Assembly: GCA_964522525.1 (NCBI GenBank)
Contig: CAZFWG010000013.1
Location: 6,153-70,152, forward strand
DNA length: 64,000 nt
DNA from: CAYUYV01 sp964522525
Lineage (GTDB): Bacteria; Pseudomonadota; Alphaproteobacteria; JAJFIK01
Direction of reading: 5' to 3'
Shown: positions 17,866-27,279 of the stretch, piece by piece
Position numbering within the stretch: the stretch's first letter is position 1
Layout: every line of letters begins with the position of its first letter
Translations under genes and position numbers: made by a program
Notes under the pieces: model-generated
What the model saw: the letters and a program-made list of their open reading frames with translations, nothing else
What the model was told of the DNA's origin: nothing
Database searches by the model: none

Positions 17866-18903
17866 ATGTCCCAAAAGACAAGACGGAAGGGCTCCCAAAG
17901 CCACGTGAAGGTCGTCGAAACCGTTGACGAAGATATCGTCGCCCAGGTCGGCGAGGCGGGCGATGCGCTGGGGCGTACCCGCGACGCCATTAGCGCGGTG
18001 ATTTTCGGTCAAGACACGGTGATCGAGGAAACGCTGATCACTTTGCTGTCCGGCGGCCATGCCTTGCTCGTTGGCGTGCCGGGGCTCGCCAAGACGCGGC
18101 TCGTGGAAACACTCGCCCATGTGCTGGGCCTCGATGACAAGCGGGTTCAATTCACGCCCGACCTTATGCCCGGCGATATTCTGGGGTCGGAAGTCCTGGA
18201 GGAAGGCACCGACGGCAAACGCTCCTTCCGCTTCATTGCCGGCCCCGTCTTCTGTCAATTGCTGATGGCCGACGAGATCAACCGGGCAAGCCCGAGGACC
18301 CAGTCGGCCCTGCTCCAGGCCATGCAGGAACACCACGTGACCGTGGCCGGGGAACGTCACGATCTGCCCAAGCCCTTCCATGTGCTCGCGACCCAGAACC
18401 CGCTTGAGCAGGAAGGCACCTATCCCCTCCCCGAAGCCCAGCTCGACCGTTTCCTCATGCAGATCAATGTGGATTATCCGGATCTCGAGGCGGAGCGGCG
18501 CATGCTGTTGGCGACCACGGGTGCGGAAGAAACGGAGCTGACCCGCATCCTCGATGCGGACGCCCTGCTGGGCTATCAGGACCTCGTGCGCCGTCTTCCC
18601 GTGGGCGAAACCGTGCTGGAAGGCATCCTCGATCTCGTCCGCAAGGCGCGGCCCGGCGAGGGCTGTCTGGAGGAATTGCGTGAGCACATTGCCTGGGGGC
18701 CTGGCCCCCGCGCTTCCCAGGCCCTGATGCTGGGGGTGCGCGCCCGTGCCCTGATCCAGGGCCGTTTTGCCCCTTCCCTTGATGACGTGGTGGCCCTGGC
18801 CCATCCGATTTTGCGCCATCGCATGGCCCTGACCTTCGCCGCCCGGGCCGACGGGCGCAGTGTCCGCGACGTGATCGATACGCTCGTCAAGACGATCGAT
18901 TGA
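17866..18903 (+). CDS. MoxR-family AAA+ ATPase
   Basis: This 345-residue MoxR ATPase shows Walker A GVPGLAKT (70-77), Walker B LLMADEI (132-138), sensor ATQN (175-178) and the MoxR block NRASPRTQSALLQAMQE. MoxR proteins act with DUF58/VWA proteins as chaperones for maturation of enzymes or envelope complexes. The start at 17866 is preferred to a TTG six bases earlier. It opens a four-gene operon whose genes are separated by 10 bp, 108 bp and a 4-bp overlap. Confidence 0.95.
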   Translation: MSQKTRRKGSQSHVKVVETVDEDIVAQVGEAGDALGRTRDAISAVIFGQDTVIEETLITLLSGGHALLVGVPGLAKTRLVETLAHVLGLDDKRVQFTPDLMPGDILGSEVLEEGTDGKRSFRFIAGPVFCQLLMADEINRASPRTQSALLQAMQEHHVTVAGERHDLPKPFHVLATQNPLEQEGTYPLPEAQLDRFLMQINVDYPDLEAERRMLLATTGAEETELTRILDADALLGYQDLVRRLPVGETVLEGILDLVRKARPGEGCLEELREHIAWGPGPRASQALMLGVRARALIQGRFAPSLDDVVALAHPILRHRMALTFAARADGRSVRDVIDTLVKTID

Positions 18904-18913
18904 GGACCGGCCC

Positions 18914-19828
18914 GTGACCTCCGCCGCGCCAGCCCCGGGCCAGAAGGCCCTCGCCTTGCGGGACACCGCCCATGGCCTGTCGCGCAGCCTGCCTCCCTTG
19001 CTGGTCGAGGCGGAGCGCATCGCCATGACCCTGGCGCCGGGCGTTCACGGGCGCCGGCGCGCGGGCGTGGGCGAGACCTTCTGGCAGTACCGACACTATG
19101 GCGACGGGGATCCGGCCAGCGCCGTCGATTGGCGCCAGTCGGCCCGCGGCGACCGGCTTTATGTCCGGGAAAACGAGTGGGAAGCCGCGCATACGGTCTA
19201 TTTCTGGACGGACGGTTCGCCCTCCATGGATTTCGCGAGCCGCGAGGATCTGGAGACGAAACATCACCGGGCGGCCATCCTGACCCTGGCACTCGGCCAT
19301 CTGCTGATCCGGGCGGGCGAGCGCATCGGGCCGCTCGATGGCCAGATCCGCCCCAGCGCCAGCGACATCGCCCTGCGCCACATGGCCGAAACCCTTTCCC
19401 TGTCCCCTGCCCTGCCTTTGGGCGAGGTGCCCAATCCCGTCCGCCTGCCCCGCTTCAGCCGGGTGATCCTGATCAGTGACTTTCTCATGGATCTCGAGAT
19501 CCTCAGTGCCCGGCTCCGGGATTTCGGAGGCCGGGGCACCCATGGCCATCTTGTCCATGTCCTTGACCCGGCGGAAGAAGATCTTCCCTATACGGGACGC
19601 ACCGAGTTCGAGGATGTGGAGGACAACACCACCATGACCTTGGGCCGGGCCGAAGCCGTGCGGTCGGCCTATCAGGAAAAGATGCGGGACCATCGGCAGG
19701 CGCTTCAGGCCATCGCCGCGCGCTGGGGGTGGACAGTGACGGGTCACCGCACTGACGAACCGGCGCGCAATGGTCTCGTGAAACTCTATAATCTTGTTGC
19801 CGGCTCGAAGGTTCGTGCGGGACTGTGA
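18914..19828 (+). CDS. DUF58 domain protein (MoxR partner)
   Basis: This 304-residue cytoplasmic protein carries the DUF58 signature YRHYGDGDPASAVDWRQSAR around residues 60-79 and a degenerate VWA-like core (VYFWTDGSPSMDFAS, whose DGSPSM resembles a MIDAS DxSxS). Partners of MoxR typically carry this domain. The start is a GTG at 18914, 10 bp after the MoxR stop. It acts, by family analogy, as the adaptor between the ATPase and the membrane proteins encoded next. Confidence 0.92.
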   Translation: MTSAAPAPGQKALALRDTAHGLSRSLPPLLVEAERIAMTLAPGVHGRRRAGVGETFWQYRHYGDGDPASAVDWRQSARGDRLYVRENEWEAAHTVYFWTDGSPSMDFASREDLETKHHRAAILTLALGHLLIRAGERIGPLDGQIRPSASDIALRHMAETLSLSPALPLGEVPNPVRLPRFSRVILISDFLMDLEILSARLRDFGGRGTHGHLVHVLDPAEEDLPYTGRTEFEDVEDNTTMTLGRAEAVRSAYQEKMRDHRQALQAIAARWGWTVTGHRTDEPARNGLVKLYNLVAGSKVRAGL

Positions 19829-19936
19829 CGCCACGGCTCCCGCCGGCGCCACCGACCACTGAATACGGAATGATGTTGGGGCTTCAGGCCCGATCCGCTC
19901 CAGCGCCGAATGCGCTCAAGGGGAAGACCGATACCG

Positions 19937-22738
19937 ATGCTGACACTTGGTGCGCTGAGTTTTACAACGCCCCTTGTCCTTCTTGGCCTCGCCGCCTTGC
20001 CGGTCCTGTGGTGGCTGCTCCGGGTCTCCCCGCCGGCGCCGCGCAAGATCCGTTTCCCGGCCTTGCGCCTGCTGCTCGGCATCACCACGCGGGAGGAAAC
20101 GCCGGCCCGCATGCCCTGGTGGCTGCTCCTGTTGCGCATGGCGCTGGTCACGCTTGTGCTCCTGGCCCTGGCGGGGCCCGTCTGGAACGCCGATCACGGC
20201 CGATCCCATGGCGGCCCCCTGGTTGTCGCCGTGGACACGGGCTGGGCGGCGGCGCCAGGCTGGGAGAGCCGGCGGCGCGTCCTCGACAATGTGCTGGGCG
20301 CGGCCGCGCGGGAGCGCCACGACATCGTGCTCATCCCGACGACGGCGCCCCATGCCTCGACGTTGACACCGGTCAGCGCGGAGGAAGCCCGCCGCGCCGC
20401 CGACCGCTTGGTGCCCAGACCTTTCGCACCCGACCGGGCCGGCTTGATCGCCCCTCTCGAAGCCCTCAAGGAACAGTTCGAGGCCTCGGGCAGCGCCGCC
20501 CGCGCCCTTTGGCTGTCGGACGGCTTTGACTATGCCTCGGGCGAAGCGTTTGCCGCTGCCCTGGCCGCGATCGGTCCCCTGACGGTCATGGTGGAGCCGG
20601 AGGACGCACGCCCCCTCGCGCTCAATGGACCGGAGACCCAGGGCGATGAAATCACCATTCCCGTCATCCGGGCCGCCGACGGGGCCCGGCGGGCGCGCGC
20701 CGGTGACGTGACCTTGCTGAGCACCAATGGCCGCTTGCTGGCCACGGTCCCTTTCGGCCTGGAGAGTGACGCGACCGAGACCACGGCAAAGGTCTCCCTC
20801 CCCCTCAATATCCGCAATCGTGTCTCCCGCATCATGCTTGCCGACCCGGCCGTGGGTCCCTCCGCCGCCGGTGTGTTTCTGCTCGATGGCCGGTGGCGCC
20901 GCCGCCCCGTGGGCCTGATCTCGGGCGCCGGGGCGGAATCCACGAGACCGCTGCTGTCGGATCTCTACTATCTGCGCCGGGCCCTTGCTCCTTATGCGGA
21001 TTTAAGGGAAGGCCCCCTCGCCGATGTTCTCGCCAGCGGCCTTGCGGTTCTGATTCTGTCCGATGTGGGACAAATCGTCGGCGACGACCTCGACCGCGTC
21101 AGCAGTTGGGTCGATGAGGGCGGCGTCCTCGTCCGTTTTGCCGGCCCCAGGCTTGCCGGGCGCAGCGACGATCTGATTCCCGTGGCCTTGCGCCGGGGCG
21201 GCCGCGCCCTCGGCGGCACCTTGTCCTGGGACACACCGCAAAAGCTCGCGCCCTTTCCGCCGTCAAGCCCTTTTGCCGGTCTGGCCTTGCGCGATGAGAT
21301 CATTGTCGAACGTCAGGTCCTGGCGGAACCCTCGCCCGATCTCGACGCCCGCACCTGGGCCCGCCTCGCCGACGGCACGCCCCTCGTGACGGCTGACCGA
21401 CGGGGCCGGGGCTGGATCGTGCTCGTCCATGTCACGGCCAATCAGGACTGGTCCAATCTGCCCCTGTCGGGCCTGTATGTGGATATGCTCCGCCGTCTGC
21501 TCGATCTGTCCTCCGGTGTTTCGGGGGGCGTGGCCGCCGGATCCGGCACGGCCGCGCGCCCGCCCGTCCGTCTGCTCGACGGCTCGGGGTCCCTCGTTCT
21601 GCCCACGCCCGAGGCCCTTCCGCTCGATCCTGCGCAGCTGAAAGAGCCCCCTGACTATCGCAACCCGCCCGGTCTCTATGGTCAGGACGGGGCGGAACTG
21701 GCCTACAATCTGGCCCCTGCCCCCGGATCCTTCCGGGTCCTGCCGGCACTCGGGCGCAACACCCGGATCAGTGGCTATGATACGACGGCCACGGCGGATC
21801 TGCGGGCGTCCTTGTTCCTCGTCATTCTGCTCATGCTCCTGGCCGATCTCGGACTCACGGTGGGCCTGACCGGTGAGGCGGCAAGGCTCAAACGGTTGGT
21901 GGGCGGAGCGGCGACCGCGCTTACGCTTTTGTGTCTCCTGCCAGATCAGGCCCAAGCCCAGGAAGCCGAGGATGCCAAGGCGACAGCCCTGACCCGCACC
22001 ACCCATCTCGCCTATGTGGTCACCGGCGACGGTCCCTCTGATGCCATCGCCCGCCAGGGCCTCGCCGCGTTGAGCCAGGTCCTCGCCGCCCGTACAGCCT
22101 TCGAGCCGGGCCAACCCGTGGGCGTTGATCCGGCGACGGATCCTCTCGTGTTCTATCCCTTGATCTATTGGCGGATCACGGACCACCCGCAGCCGATCGG
22201 TCCCGAGGCTCTGCAGGCCGTGGATGTCTTCATGAAGAATGGCGGCACCGTCCTTTTCGACACGGCGGATCACGGGGACGGCGTGCGCGGCCTCGACGCG
22301 GCGGGCCTCGACACAGCCCGAGGCCGGCTGCGCGAGATCCTGGACGCACTCGACCTGCCGCCCCTTTCCAGCGTTCCGCCGGGCCATGTGTTGCGGCGGT
22401 CCTTTTATCTGTTGCCGGAATTTCCGGGCCGCTTCGCCGGGGGCCAGATCTGGGTCCAGGCGCTGTCGACCAATGCCGTGGACGCCACCACGCCCCTCGC
22501 AGGAGCGCCGACCCGCCATGACGGGGTCACGCCGGTGATCATTGGGTCGAATGATTGGGCCGGCGCCTGGGCGCGGGACCGCACCGGCAATCCGATCGCC
22601 GCGACGGTTCCGGGCGGCGAACGGCAACGGGAGATGGCCTATCGCTTCGGCATCAATCTCGTGATGTACACGCTGAGCGGCAACTACAAGGCTGATCAGG
22701 TCCATCTGCCCGCGATCCTGGAGCGCTTGAGCCAATGA
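19937..22738 (+). CDS. DUF4159 protein with N-terminal BatA-like membrane region
   Basis: This 933-residue inner membrane protein starts with a BatA/aerotolerance-type segment (GALSFTTPLVLLGLAALPVL, then KIRFPALRLLLG) and a second helix near residue 65. A periplasmic VWA-like region follows, in which the usual MIDAS is replaced by VVAVDTGWAAAPG. Further membrane helices lie near residues 620-670. The C-terminal DUF4159 domain (about 690-930) contains RTTHLAYVVTGDGP, DPLVFYPLIYWRIT, GGTVLFDTADHGDG and ends in NLVMYTLSGNYKADQVHL. Its stop overlaps the next start as ATGA. It is probably the envelope target or scaffold of the MoxR system. Confidence 0.9.
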   Translation: MLTLGALSFTTPLVLLGLAALPVLWWLLRVSPPAPRKIRFPALRLLLGITTREETPARMPWWLLLLRMALVTLVLLALAGPVWNADHGRSHGGPLVVAVDTGWAAAPGWESRRRVLDNVLGAAARERHDIVLIPTTAPHASTLTPVSAEEARRAADRLVPRPFAPDRAGLIAPLEALKEQFEASGSAARALWLSDGFDYASGEAFAAALAAIGPLTVMVEPEDARPLALNGPETQGDEITIPVIRAADGARRARAGDVTLLSTNGRLLATVPFGLESDATETTAKVSLPLNIRNRVSRIMLADPAVGPSAAGVFLLDGRWRRRPVGLISGAGAESTRPLLSDLYYLRRALAPYADLREGPLADVLASGLAVLILSDVGQIVGDDLDRVSSWVDEGGVLVRFAGPRLAGRSDDLIPVALRRGGRALGGTLSWDTPQKLAPFPPSSPFAGLALRDEIIVERQVLAEPSPDLDARTWARLADGTPLVTADRRGRGWIVLVHVTANQDWSNLPLSGLYVDMLRRLLDLSSGVSGGVAAGSGTAARPPVRLLDGSGSLVLPTPEALPLDPAQLKEPPDYRNPPGLYGQDGAELAYNLAPAPGSFRVLPALGRNTRISGYDTTATADLRASLFLVILLMLLADLGLTVGLTGEAARLKRLVGGAATALTLLCLLPDQAQAQEAEDAKATALTRTTHLAYVVTGDGPSDAIARQGLAALSQVLAARTAFEPGQPVGVDPATDPLVFYPLIYWRITDHPQPIGPEALQAVDVFMKNGGTVLFDTADHGDGVRGLDAAGLDTARGRLREILDALDLPPLSSVPPGHVLRRSFYLLPEFPGRFAGGQIWVQALSTNAVDATTPLAGAPTRHDGVTPVIIGSNDWAGAWARDRTGNPIAATVPGGERQREMAYRFGINLVMYTLSGNYKADQVHLPAILERLSQ

Positions 22739-24858
22739 CCTGGGATCTCCAATTCGCCCCTCTCCTGCCGGAAGTCCTGGTCTGGTCAATCGCCGGTCTG
22801 GCGGTTCTGCTCCTTGCGGCGGGTCTCTTTCTCCGGGTCCGGGGCCTGTGGCTGCGCATGCCCTTTGTCCTGCTTTTGGTCCTGGTCCTGCTCAATCCCA
22901 TTCTGCGCCAGGAGGATCGCGAGCCCATTCCCGACGTGGTAACGGTCGTGGTTGATGAAAGCCGCAGCCAGACGATCGGTGAACGCCAGGATGTCACGGA
23001 CATGGCGCTTGAGGCGCTTGAAGGCCGGCTGGCACGGGATGGCGGTCTTGAGGTCCGCGTGACGCGGGGCGGCGCCCGCGCCGAGGACAGCACCGACCTC
23101 TTTGCCGCCCTGAAGGCCACAAGTGCGGATATCCCGCCCGACCGGCTGGCCGGCGCCATTCTGATCACGGACGGGCAGATCCACGACGTGCCGGAGGACG
23201 GACGGATCCCCGGTTTCGATGCCCCCGTCCACGCCCTGATCACGGGCCGCCAGGATGAGCGCGACCGCAAACTGACCGTCGTCAACGCCCCCGCCTTCGG
23301 CATTGTCGGCGATACGGTGACGATCCGGTTTCGGATCGAGGATCTGGGACCGGAAAGCGAGAGCAAGACCCCACGAGCACGCCAGGCCCGCGGTCAGGCT
23401 GGCGCAGGCCAGGCAGATGTCACCGTGCGCCTTGACGGCACGACCCTCCTCACCCAGCCTGTCCCCTTGAACGAAGCTATCGAATTCGCCGTGCCCATCG
23501 ATCATTCGGGGGCGAATGTCCTTGAACTCGAAGTGACTCCGGCGGACGAGGAACTCACGCTCCTGAACAACCGCGTCGCCCTGTCGATCAATGGCGTGCG
23601 CGACCGGTTGAAGGTGCTGCTCGTGTCGGGTGAGCCCCATGCCGGTCAGCGGACCTGGCGCAATCTCCTGAAATCGGACCCCGCCGTCGATCTCATTCAC
23701 TTCACCATTTTGCGTCCACCGGACAAGCAGGACTTCACCCGGCCCGACGAACTGGCCCTGATCGAATTCCCCACGGACGAACTCTTCGACAAGAAGCTCC
23801 ACGAGTTCGATCTCGTGATCTTCGACCGCTTCAAGAGACGTGGTGTTTTGCATCCGGCCTATCTGGGCAATGTGGCACGCTACGTTGAGCGGGGTGGTGC
23901 CCTGCTCACGGCGGCGGGTCCGGCCTATGCCACCGTCAACAGCGTCCACCGCACACCGCTCGCGGCCGTGCTGCCCGCAACGCCGACCGGGCGGGTGATC
24001 GAGCGCGGCTTTCGCCCCCGGGTGACGGGTCAGGGACGCCGCCATCCGGTGACCGCCGATCTGCCCGGCTCAGGAGACGGAGCGGATGTGGACCCGACCT
24101 GGGGGCGCTGGTTCCGGGTGATAGAGGCCGCCCCCGACCGGGGTACGGTGACCATGACGGGTCCGGATGACCGGCCCGTGCTTGTGCTTGATCGAACGGG
24201 GGAAGGCCGCGTCGCCCAGTTCCTGTCGGACCATGCCTGGCTCTGGGCGAGGGGTTTCGAATCGGGGGGACCGCAACAGGAGCTGCTGCGCCGGTTGGCC
24301 CATTGGCTGATGAGGGAACCCGAGCTCGAGGAAGAAGTGCTCTCGGCCCGGAGCATGGGAGAGAAACTCGAAATCCGCCGTCGGACCATGGCCGATGCGG
24401 TGCCACCCGTGACCGTGACGAGCCCGTCCGGGACACAAACCACCTTGACCCTGGAGGAGATCAAGCCCGGGGAGTGGCGCCAGACCATGGACACGGATGA
24501 AATCGGTCTGTTCCGTCTGGAAAGCGACGGGCTGTCGGCTGTGGTCGCCGTTGGCCCGCTGAACAGCCAGGAGTTTTCCGACGTGCGGGCGAGCGCGGAA
24601 CCTCTCGCGCCCGTTGCGCAGGCAAGCGGCGGCGGCCGGTACTGGATCGCGCGCCAGGGTCCGGACTCCTTGAGGCTCCCCGCCTTGCGTCGGGTCCGCC
24701 GGGGCCGGGACATGGCCGGTCCCCGCTGGCTCGGGCTTGTCGACAATCAACGCTTCGAGGTCAAGGCGAGCCGGGAAGTCACCCTGGTTCCCCCCCTGCT
24801 TCTGGCCATTCTCCTTGCGGGTACCCTGATCATCGGCTGGCGTCTCGAAGCCCGTTAA
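22735..24858 (+). CDS. Large membrane protein with glutamine-amidotransferase-like domain
   Basis: This 707-residue protein has two N-terminal helices (about 15-30 and 42-55) and a VWA-like beginning (VVTVVVDESRSQTIGE). A periplasmic beta-rich middle is followed by a class I glutamine-amidotransferase-like fold around residues 290-440 (LKVLLVSGEPHAGQRTW, DLVIFDRF, YVERGGALLTAAGP) in which no Cys-His-Glu triad is evident. One C-terminal helix (LLLAILLAGTLIIGW) ends the chain. It is translationally coupled to the DUF4159 gene and closes the MoxR operon. Function unknown. Confidence 0.85.
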   Translation: MTWDLQFAPLLPEVLVWSIAGLAVLLLAAGLFLRVRGLWLRMPFVLLLVLVLLNPILRQEDREPIPDVVTVVVDESRSQTIGERQDVTDMALEALEGRLARDGGLEVRVTRGGARAEDSTDLFAALKATSADIPPDRLAGAILITDGQIHDVPEDGRIPGFDAPVHALITGRQDERDRKLTVVNAPAFGIVGDTVTIRFRIEDLGPESESKTPRARQARGQAGAGQADVTVRLDGTTLLTQPVPLNEAIEFAVPIDHSGANVLELEVTPADEELTLLNNRVALSINGVRDRLKVLLVSGEPHAGQRTWRNLLKSDPAVDLIHFTILRPPDKQDFTRPDELALIEFPTDELFDKKLHEFDLVIFDRFKRRGVLHPAYLGNVARYVERGGALLTAAGPAYATVNSVHRTPLAAVLPATPTGRVIERGFRPRVTGQGRRHPVTADLPGSGDGADVDPTWGRWFRVIEAAPDRGTVTMTGPDDRPVLVLDRTGEGRVAQFLSDHAWLWARGFESGGPQQELLRRLAHWLMREPELEEEVLSARSMGEKLEIRRRTMADAVPPVTVTSPSGTQTTLTLEEIKPGEWRQTMDTDEIGLFRLESDGLSAVVAVGPLNSQEFSDVRASAEPLAPVAQASGGGRYWIARQGPDSLRLPALRRVRRGRDMAGPRWLGLVDNQRFEVKASREVTLVPPLLLAILLAGTLIIGWRLEAR

Positions 24859-24888
24859 CCCTAACGGCAGAAGCATCCGCCGCCACCA

Positions 24889-24917
24889 TTGGCTCCCGCG
24901 TCAGAACACGCTATACT
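24889..24917 (+). promoter_or_regulatory. Predicted sigma70-type promoter for S9 peptidase
   Basis: TTGGCT (24889-24894), a 17-base spacer and TATACT (24912-24917) lie 72 bp before the start of the secreted peptidase gene at 24990. Confidence 0.6.
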
Positions 24918-24989
24918 CTCATCGAGAGGCTGGCGCCATTCATGCGCGCATAGCCCGGGGCAACATAAAATAGGGACACCGCGGGACCG

Positions 24990-26999
24990 ATGGGCTGTTT
25001 CAGGACAACTTTCCTTGTATTGACATTTCTTGTTTCCACATTTGGCGCCGGTCAGGCGAGCGATCAGCTTCCCGTTGAAGCCTTCGGCAATCTGCCCCTC
25101 GTGACGAACGCTCAGCTTTCACCGGACGGAAGCCATGTGGCGATCGTGCGCACCTACAAGGATCGCAATGTTGCGCTCATAACGCCCCTCGGCGGTGGAA
25201 ACCCGGCGGCTTTCCAGCAGGAAAATGCCCGGATCCGGAACATCTTCTGGATCACCAATGAACGGGCGCTGATCGCCATGGACTCCAATGCCTTTGTTCG
25301 TCAGTACCGTGATACCGTTCAGCTCTCCCGGCTCGTCTCCGTGAGCACGGATGGCAAGGACATCGACATGCTGATGCGCACGATCAAGGGCATGGGCAAC
25401 CGGCAACGCCAGGGGAGTAATCTCGCCAGCAGCACCGGCGGTGTCGTGCCCCAGCATCAGGAGTTGATGTCGCGCAATCTCTATAAGGGCAAGGAGGCCC
25501 TCGTCGAGGCGTGGACCGGCGACACCTCCCATGTGTTTCGAGTCTCTCTCAGAAACGGCGCCGCCCAACTGATGAAACGGGGCGTTGGCTATAAGAGCGA
25601 CACTCCTCTGGACAATCGCACCTACACAAAATCCTGGATGGTGAGTCCGGATCACAACGCATGGCTGCGCTGGAACCAGAACAATCGAAAAGACGCTCTG
25701 CAAATCGTTGAAGTGCAGATCGATGGCGGCAAATGGCAGCAAATCGATTCCTATGGCATTGGCAAAAACCCGACCTATGGGATCCTTGGGTTTGGCGCCG
25801 ATCCGTATGTCCTCTATGTGACCGCCAATCGCGAGGATGGGCCCAGCGCCCTTTTTGAATATGATCTGAAGGCCAACAAACTTGGCAAAATGGTCTATGG
25901 TCATCCCGACCATGGCACCCAAAGTGCCATCATCGACGATCGCACGGGCAAGGTGCTGGCTGCCCTTTACCAAGACGACCAGCGACGCCAGCATGTCATC
26001 GATCCGGACCGCGCCAAGCTTCAGGCCCTGATCGACCGCACCTTCGACAGAACATCCGTCAATCGCATTATTTCGTCGACGGATGATAGGGAAACCCATG
26101 TGGTTGTCACCAGCGGCCCGAGCACGCCGGAGACATTCTACATTGTCAATCCATCGAAGATGCAGGCCAACGTGCTTGGCGAAGCCTATCCGGATCTGGC
26201 GAATGTGCCGCTTGGAAAGGTCACGGCGCTGACCTATGAGGCACGGGACGGATTGCCCATCCGGGCCTATTTGACCACGCCTCCGGGTACCAACGCCGAA
26301 AATCTGCCGACGGTCATTCTGCCCCATGGCGGACCCCATTCCCGGGACCTCATGGAATTCGACTATCTCGCGCAGTTCCTTGCCAATCGTGGCTATGCCG
26401 TGTTGCAGCCGAATTTCCGGGGCTCCACCGGCTATGGTGCCAAATTCCTCGAAGCGGGTTATGGCGAATGGGGCGGCAAGATGCAGGACGACGTCACCGA
26501 TGGCGCCCGCCATTTGATTGATCAGGGCATCGCCGATCCGGAACGGATGTGCATCATGGGTTGGTCCTATGGCGGGTATGCGGCCCTCATGGGCGGCGTC
26601 AAGACCCCCGATCTCTACCGCTGCATCATTTCGATCAACGGCGTGTCCGATCTCATTGATCTCTTGTCGGAGGAAAACAACTCGACCTCGAAACAGTTCT
26701 GGGCGCAATCCATCGGCAGCAGAGGTCGCAACCGGGACAAATTGAGAGCCACGTCTCCGGCGCGCAATGCCGAACAATTCCAGGCTCCTGTTCTCATCGT
26801 CCATGGCCGTGACGACAAGGTCGTTGAATACAGCCAAGGCCGGAAGATGGAACGGGTTTTGAAGAAAGCGGGCAAGCCTGTGCAGCTCATCACCCTCGAC
26901 GGGGAGGACCATGGGCTTACCAGCAGTGATTCCCGTATCGCCGCCTTGAAAGCGGTCGATGTGTTCCTCAAGGAACATCTGGACCCTGGTGGCCACTAA
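24990..26999 (+). CDS. Secreted S9-family prolyl oligopeptidase-like peptidase
   Basis: This 669-residue protein has a signal peptide (TTFLVLTFLVSTFGAGQAS), an N-terminal beta-propeller (about 30-400) and a C-terminal alpha/beta hydrolase domain. The triad is Ser526 (GWSYGGYAA), Asp608 (VHGRDDKVVEY) and His641 (DGEDHGL). ILPHGGPHSRD and NFRGSTGYGAKF are typical of acyl-peptide hydrolase and dipeptidyl aminopeptidase branches. It is exported to the periplasm and probably degrades oligopeptides. It has its own promoter and terminator, and codon use is somewhat less GC-rich than its neighbours. Confidence 0.93.
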   Translation: MGCFRTTFLVLTFLVSTFGAGQASDQLPVEAFGNLPLVTNAQLSPDGSHVAIVRTYKDRNVALITPLGGGNPAAFQQENARIRNIFWITNERALIAMDSNAFVRQYRDTVQLSRLVSVSTDGKDIDMLMRTIKGMGNRQRQGSNLASSTGGVVPQHQELMSRNLYKGKEALVEAWTGDTSHVFRVSLRNGAAQLMKRGVGYKSDTPLDNRTYTKSWMVSPDHNAWLRWNQNNRKDALQIVEVQIDGGKWQQIDSYGIGKNPTYGILGFGADPYVLYVTANREDGPSALFEYDLKANKLGKMVYGHPDHGTQSAIIDDRTGKVLAALYQDDQRRQHVIDPDRAKLQALIDRTFDRTSVNRIISSTDDRETHVVVTSGPSTPETFYIVNPSKMQANVLGEAYPDLANVPLGKVTALTYEARDGLPIRAYLTTPPGTNAENLPTVILPHGGPHSRDLMEFDYLAQFLANRGYAVLQPNFRGSTGYGAKFLEAGYGEWGGKMQDDVTDGARHLIDQGIADPERMCIMGWSYGGYAALMGGVKTPDLYRCIISINGVSDLIDLLSEENNSTSKQFWAQSIGSRGRNRDKLRATSPARNAEQFQAPVLIVHGRDDKVVEYSQGRKMERVLKKAGKPVQLITLDGEDHGLTSSDSRIAALKAVDVFLKEHLDPGGH

Positions 27000-27007
27000 T
27001 CCCGCGC

Positions 27008-27035
27008 AACGCTGATCCGCCCCCGGATCAGCGTT
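27008..27035 (+). terminator. Intrinsic terminator after S9 peptidase
   Basis: Arms aacgctgatcc (27008-27018) and ggatcagcgtt (27025-27035) form a perfect 11-bp stem with a 6-base loop, 9 bp after the stop. Only a weak T-rich stretch follows. Confidence 0.75.
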
Positions 27036-27064
27036 TCGTTCCGCCCCTTCAGAGAACGCACCAT

Positions 27065-27164
27065 NNNNNNNNNNNNNNNNNNNNNNNNNNNNNNNNNNNN
27101 NNNNNNNNNNNNNNNNNNNNNNNNNNNNNNNNNNNNNNNNNNNNNNNNNNNNNNNNNNNNNNNN
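27065..27164. other. Assembly gap (100 N)
   Basis: A run of exactly 100 N marks a scaffold gap of unknown real length. It removes most of the GNAT acetyltransferase gene read on the minus strand. Confidence 0.99.
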
Positions 27165-27279
27165 AGCCCTCGCGCAGCAGATAGCCGGACCGGGCGTGGC
27201 GGCCGGGTCCAAATGTCGTTTCCAGAAGATGTTCGATGGCTCCGGTGTCACCGGTGGCTTCAATCCGTATCGCGACCAT
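27165..27279 (-). CDS. GNAT-family N-acetyltransferase, N-terminal fragment cut by gap
   Basis: Only the first 38 residues are visible, starting at ATG 27279. The sequence VAIRIEATGDTGAIEHLLET and the following FGPGRHARSGYLLREG match the N-terminus of GNAT acetyltransferases of the N-acetylglutamate-synthase-like group, where a FGPGR..K/R..YxLREG pattern is common. The acetyl-CoA-binding region is lost in the gap. A short stretch between the gap and 27049 may be its C-terminal end, but the frame cannot be checked. Confidence 0.7.

Noticed and set aside
21263..22789. 508-codon minus-strand frame opposite the DUF4159 gene
   Set aside because: Antisense shadow in high-GC DNA; Gln/Arg/Gly-rich composition unlike real proteins here.
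24852..24867. Short inverted repeat ccgtta / taacgg at the end of the MoxR operon
   Set aside because: Only 6 bp with no T-tract; too weak to call a terminator.
27065..27164. Apparent fusion proteins across the N run
   Set aside because: Frames through 100 N are artefacts of a scaffold gap; only the flanking parts are annotated.
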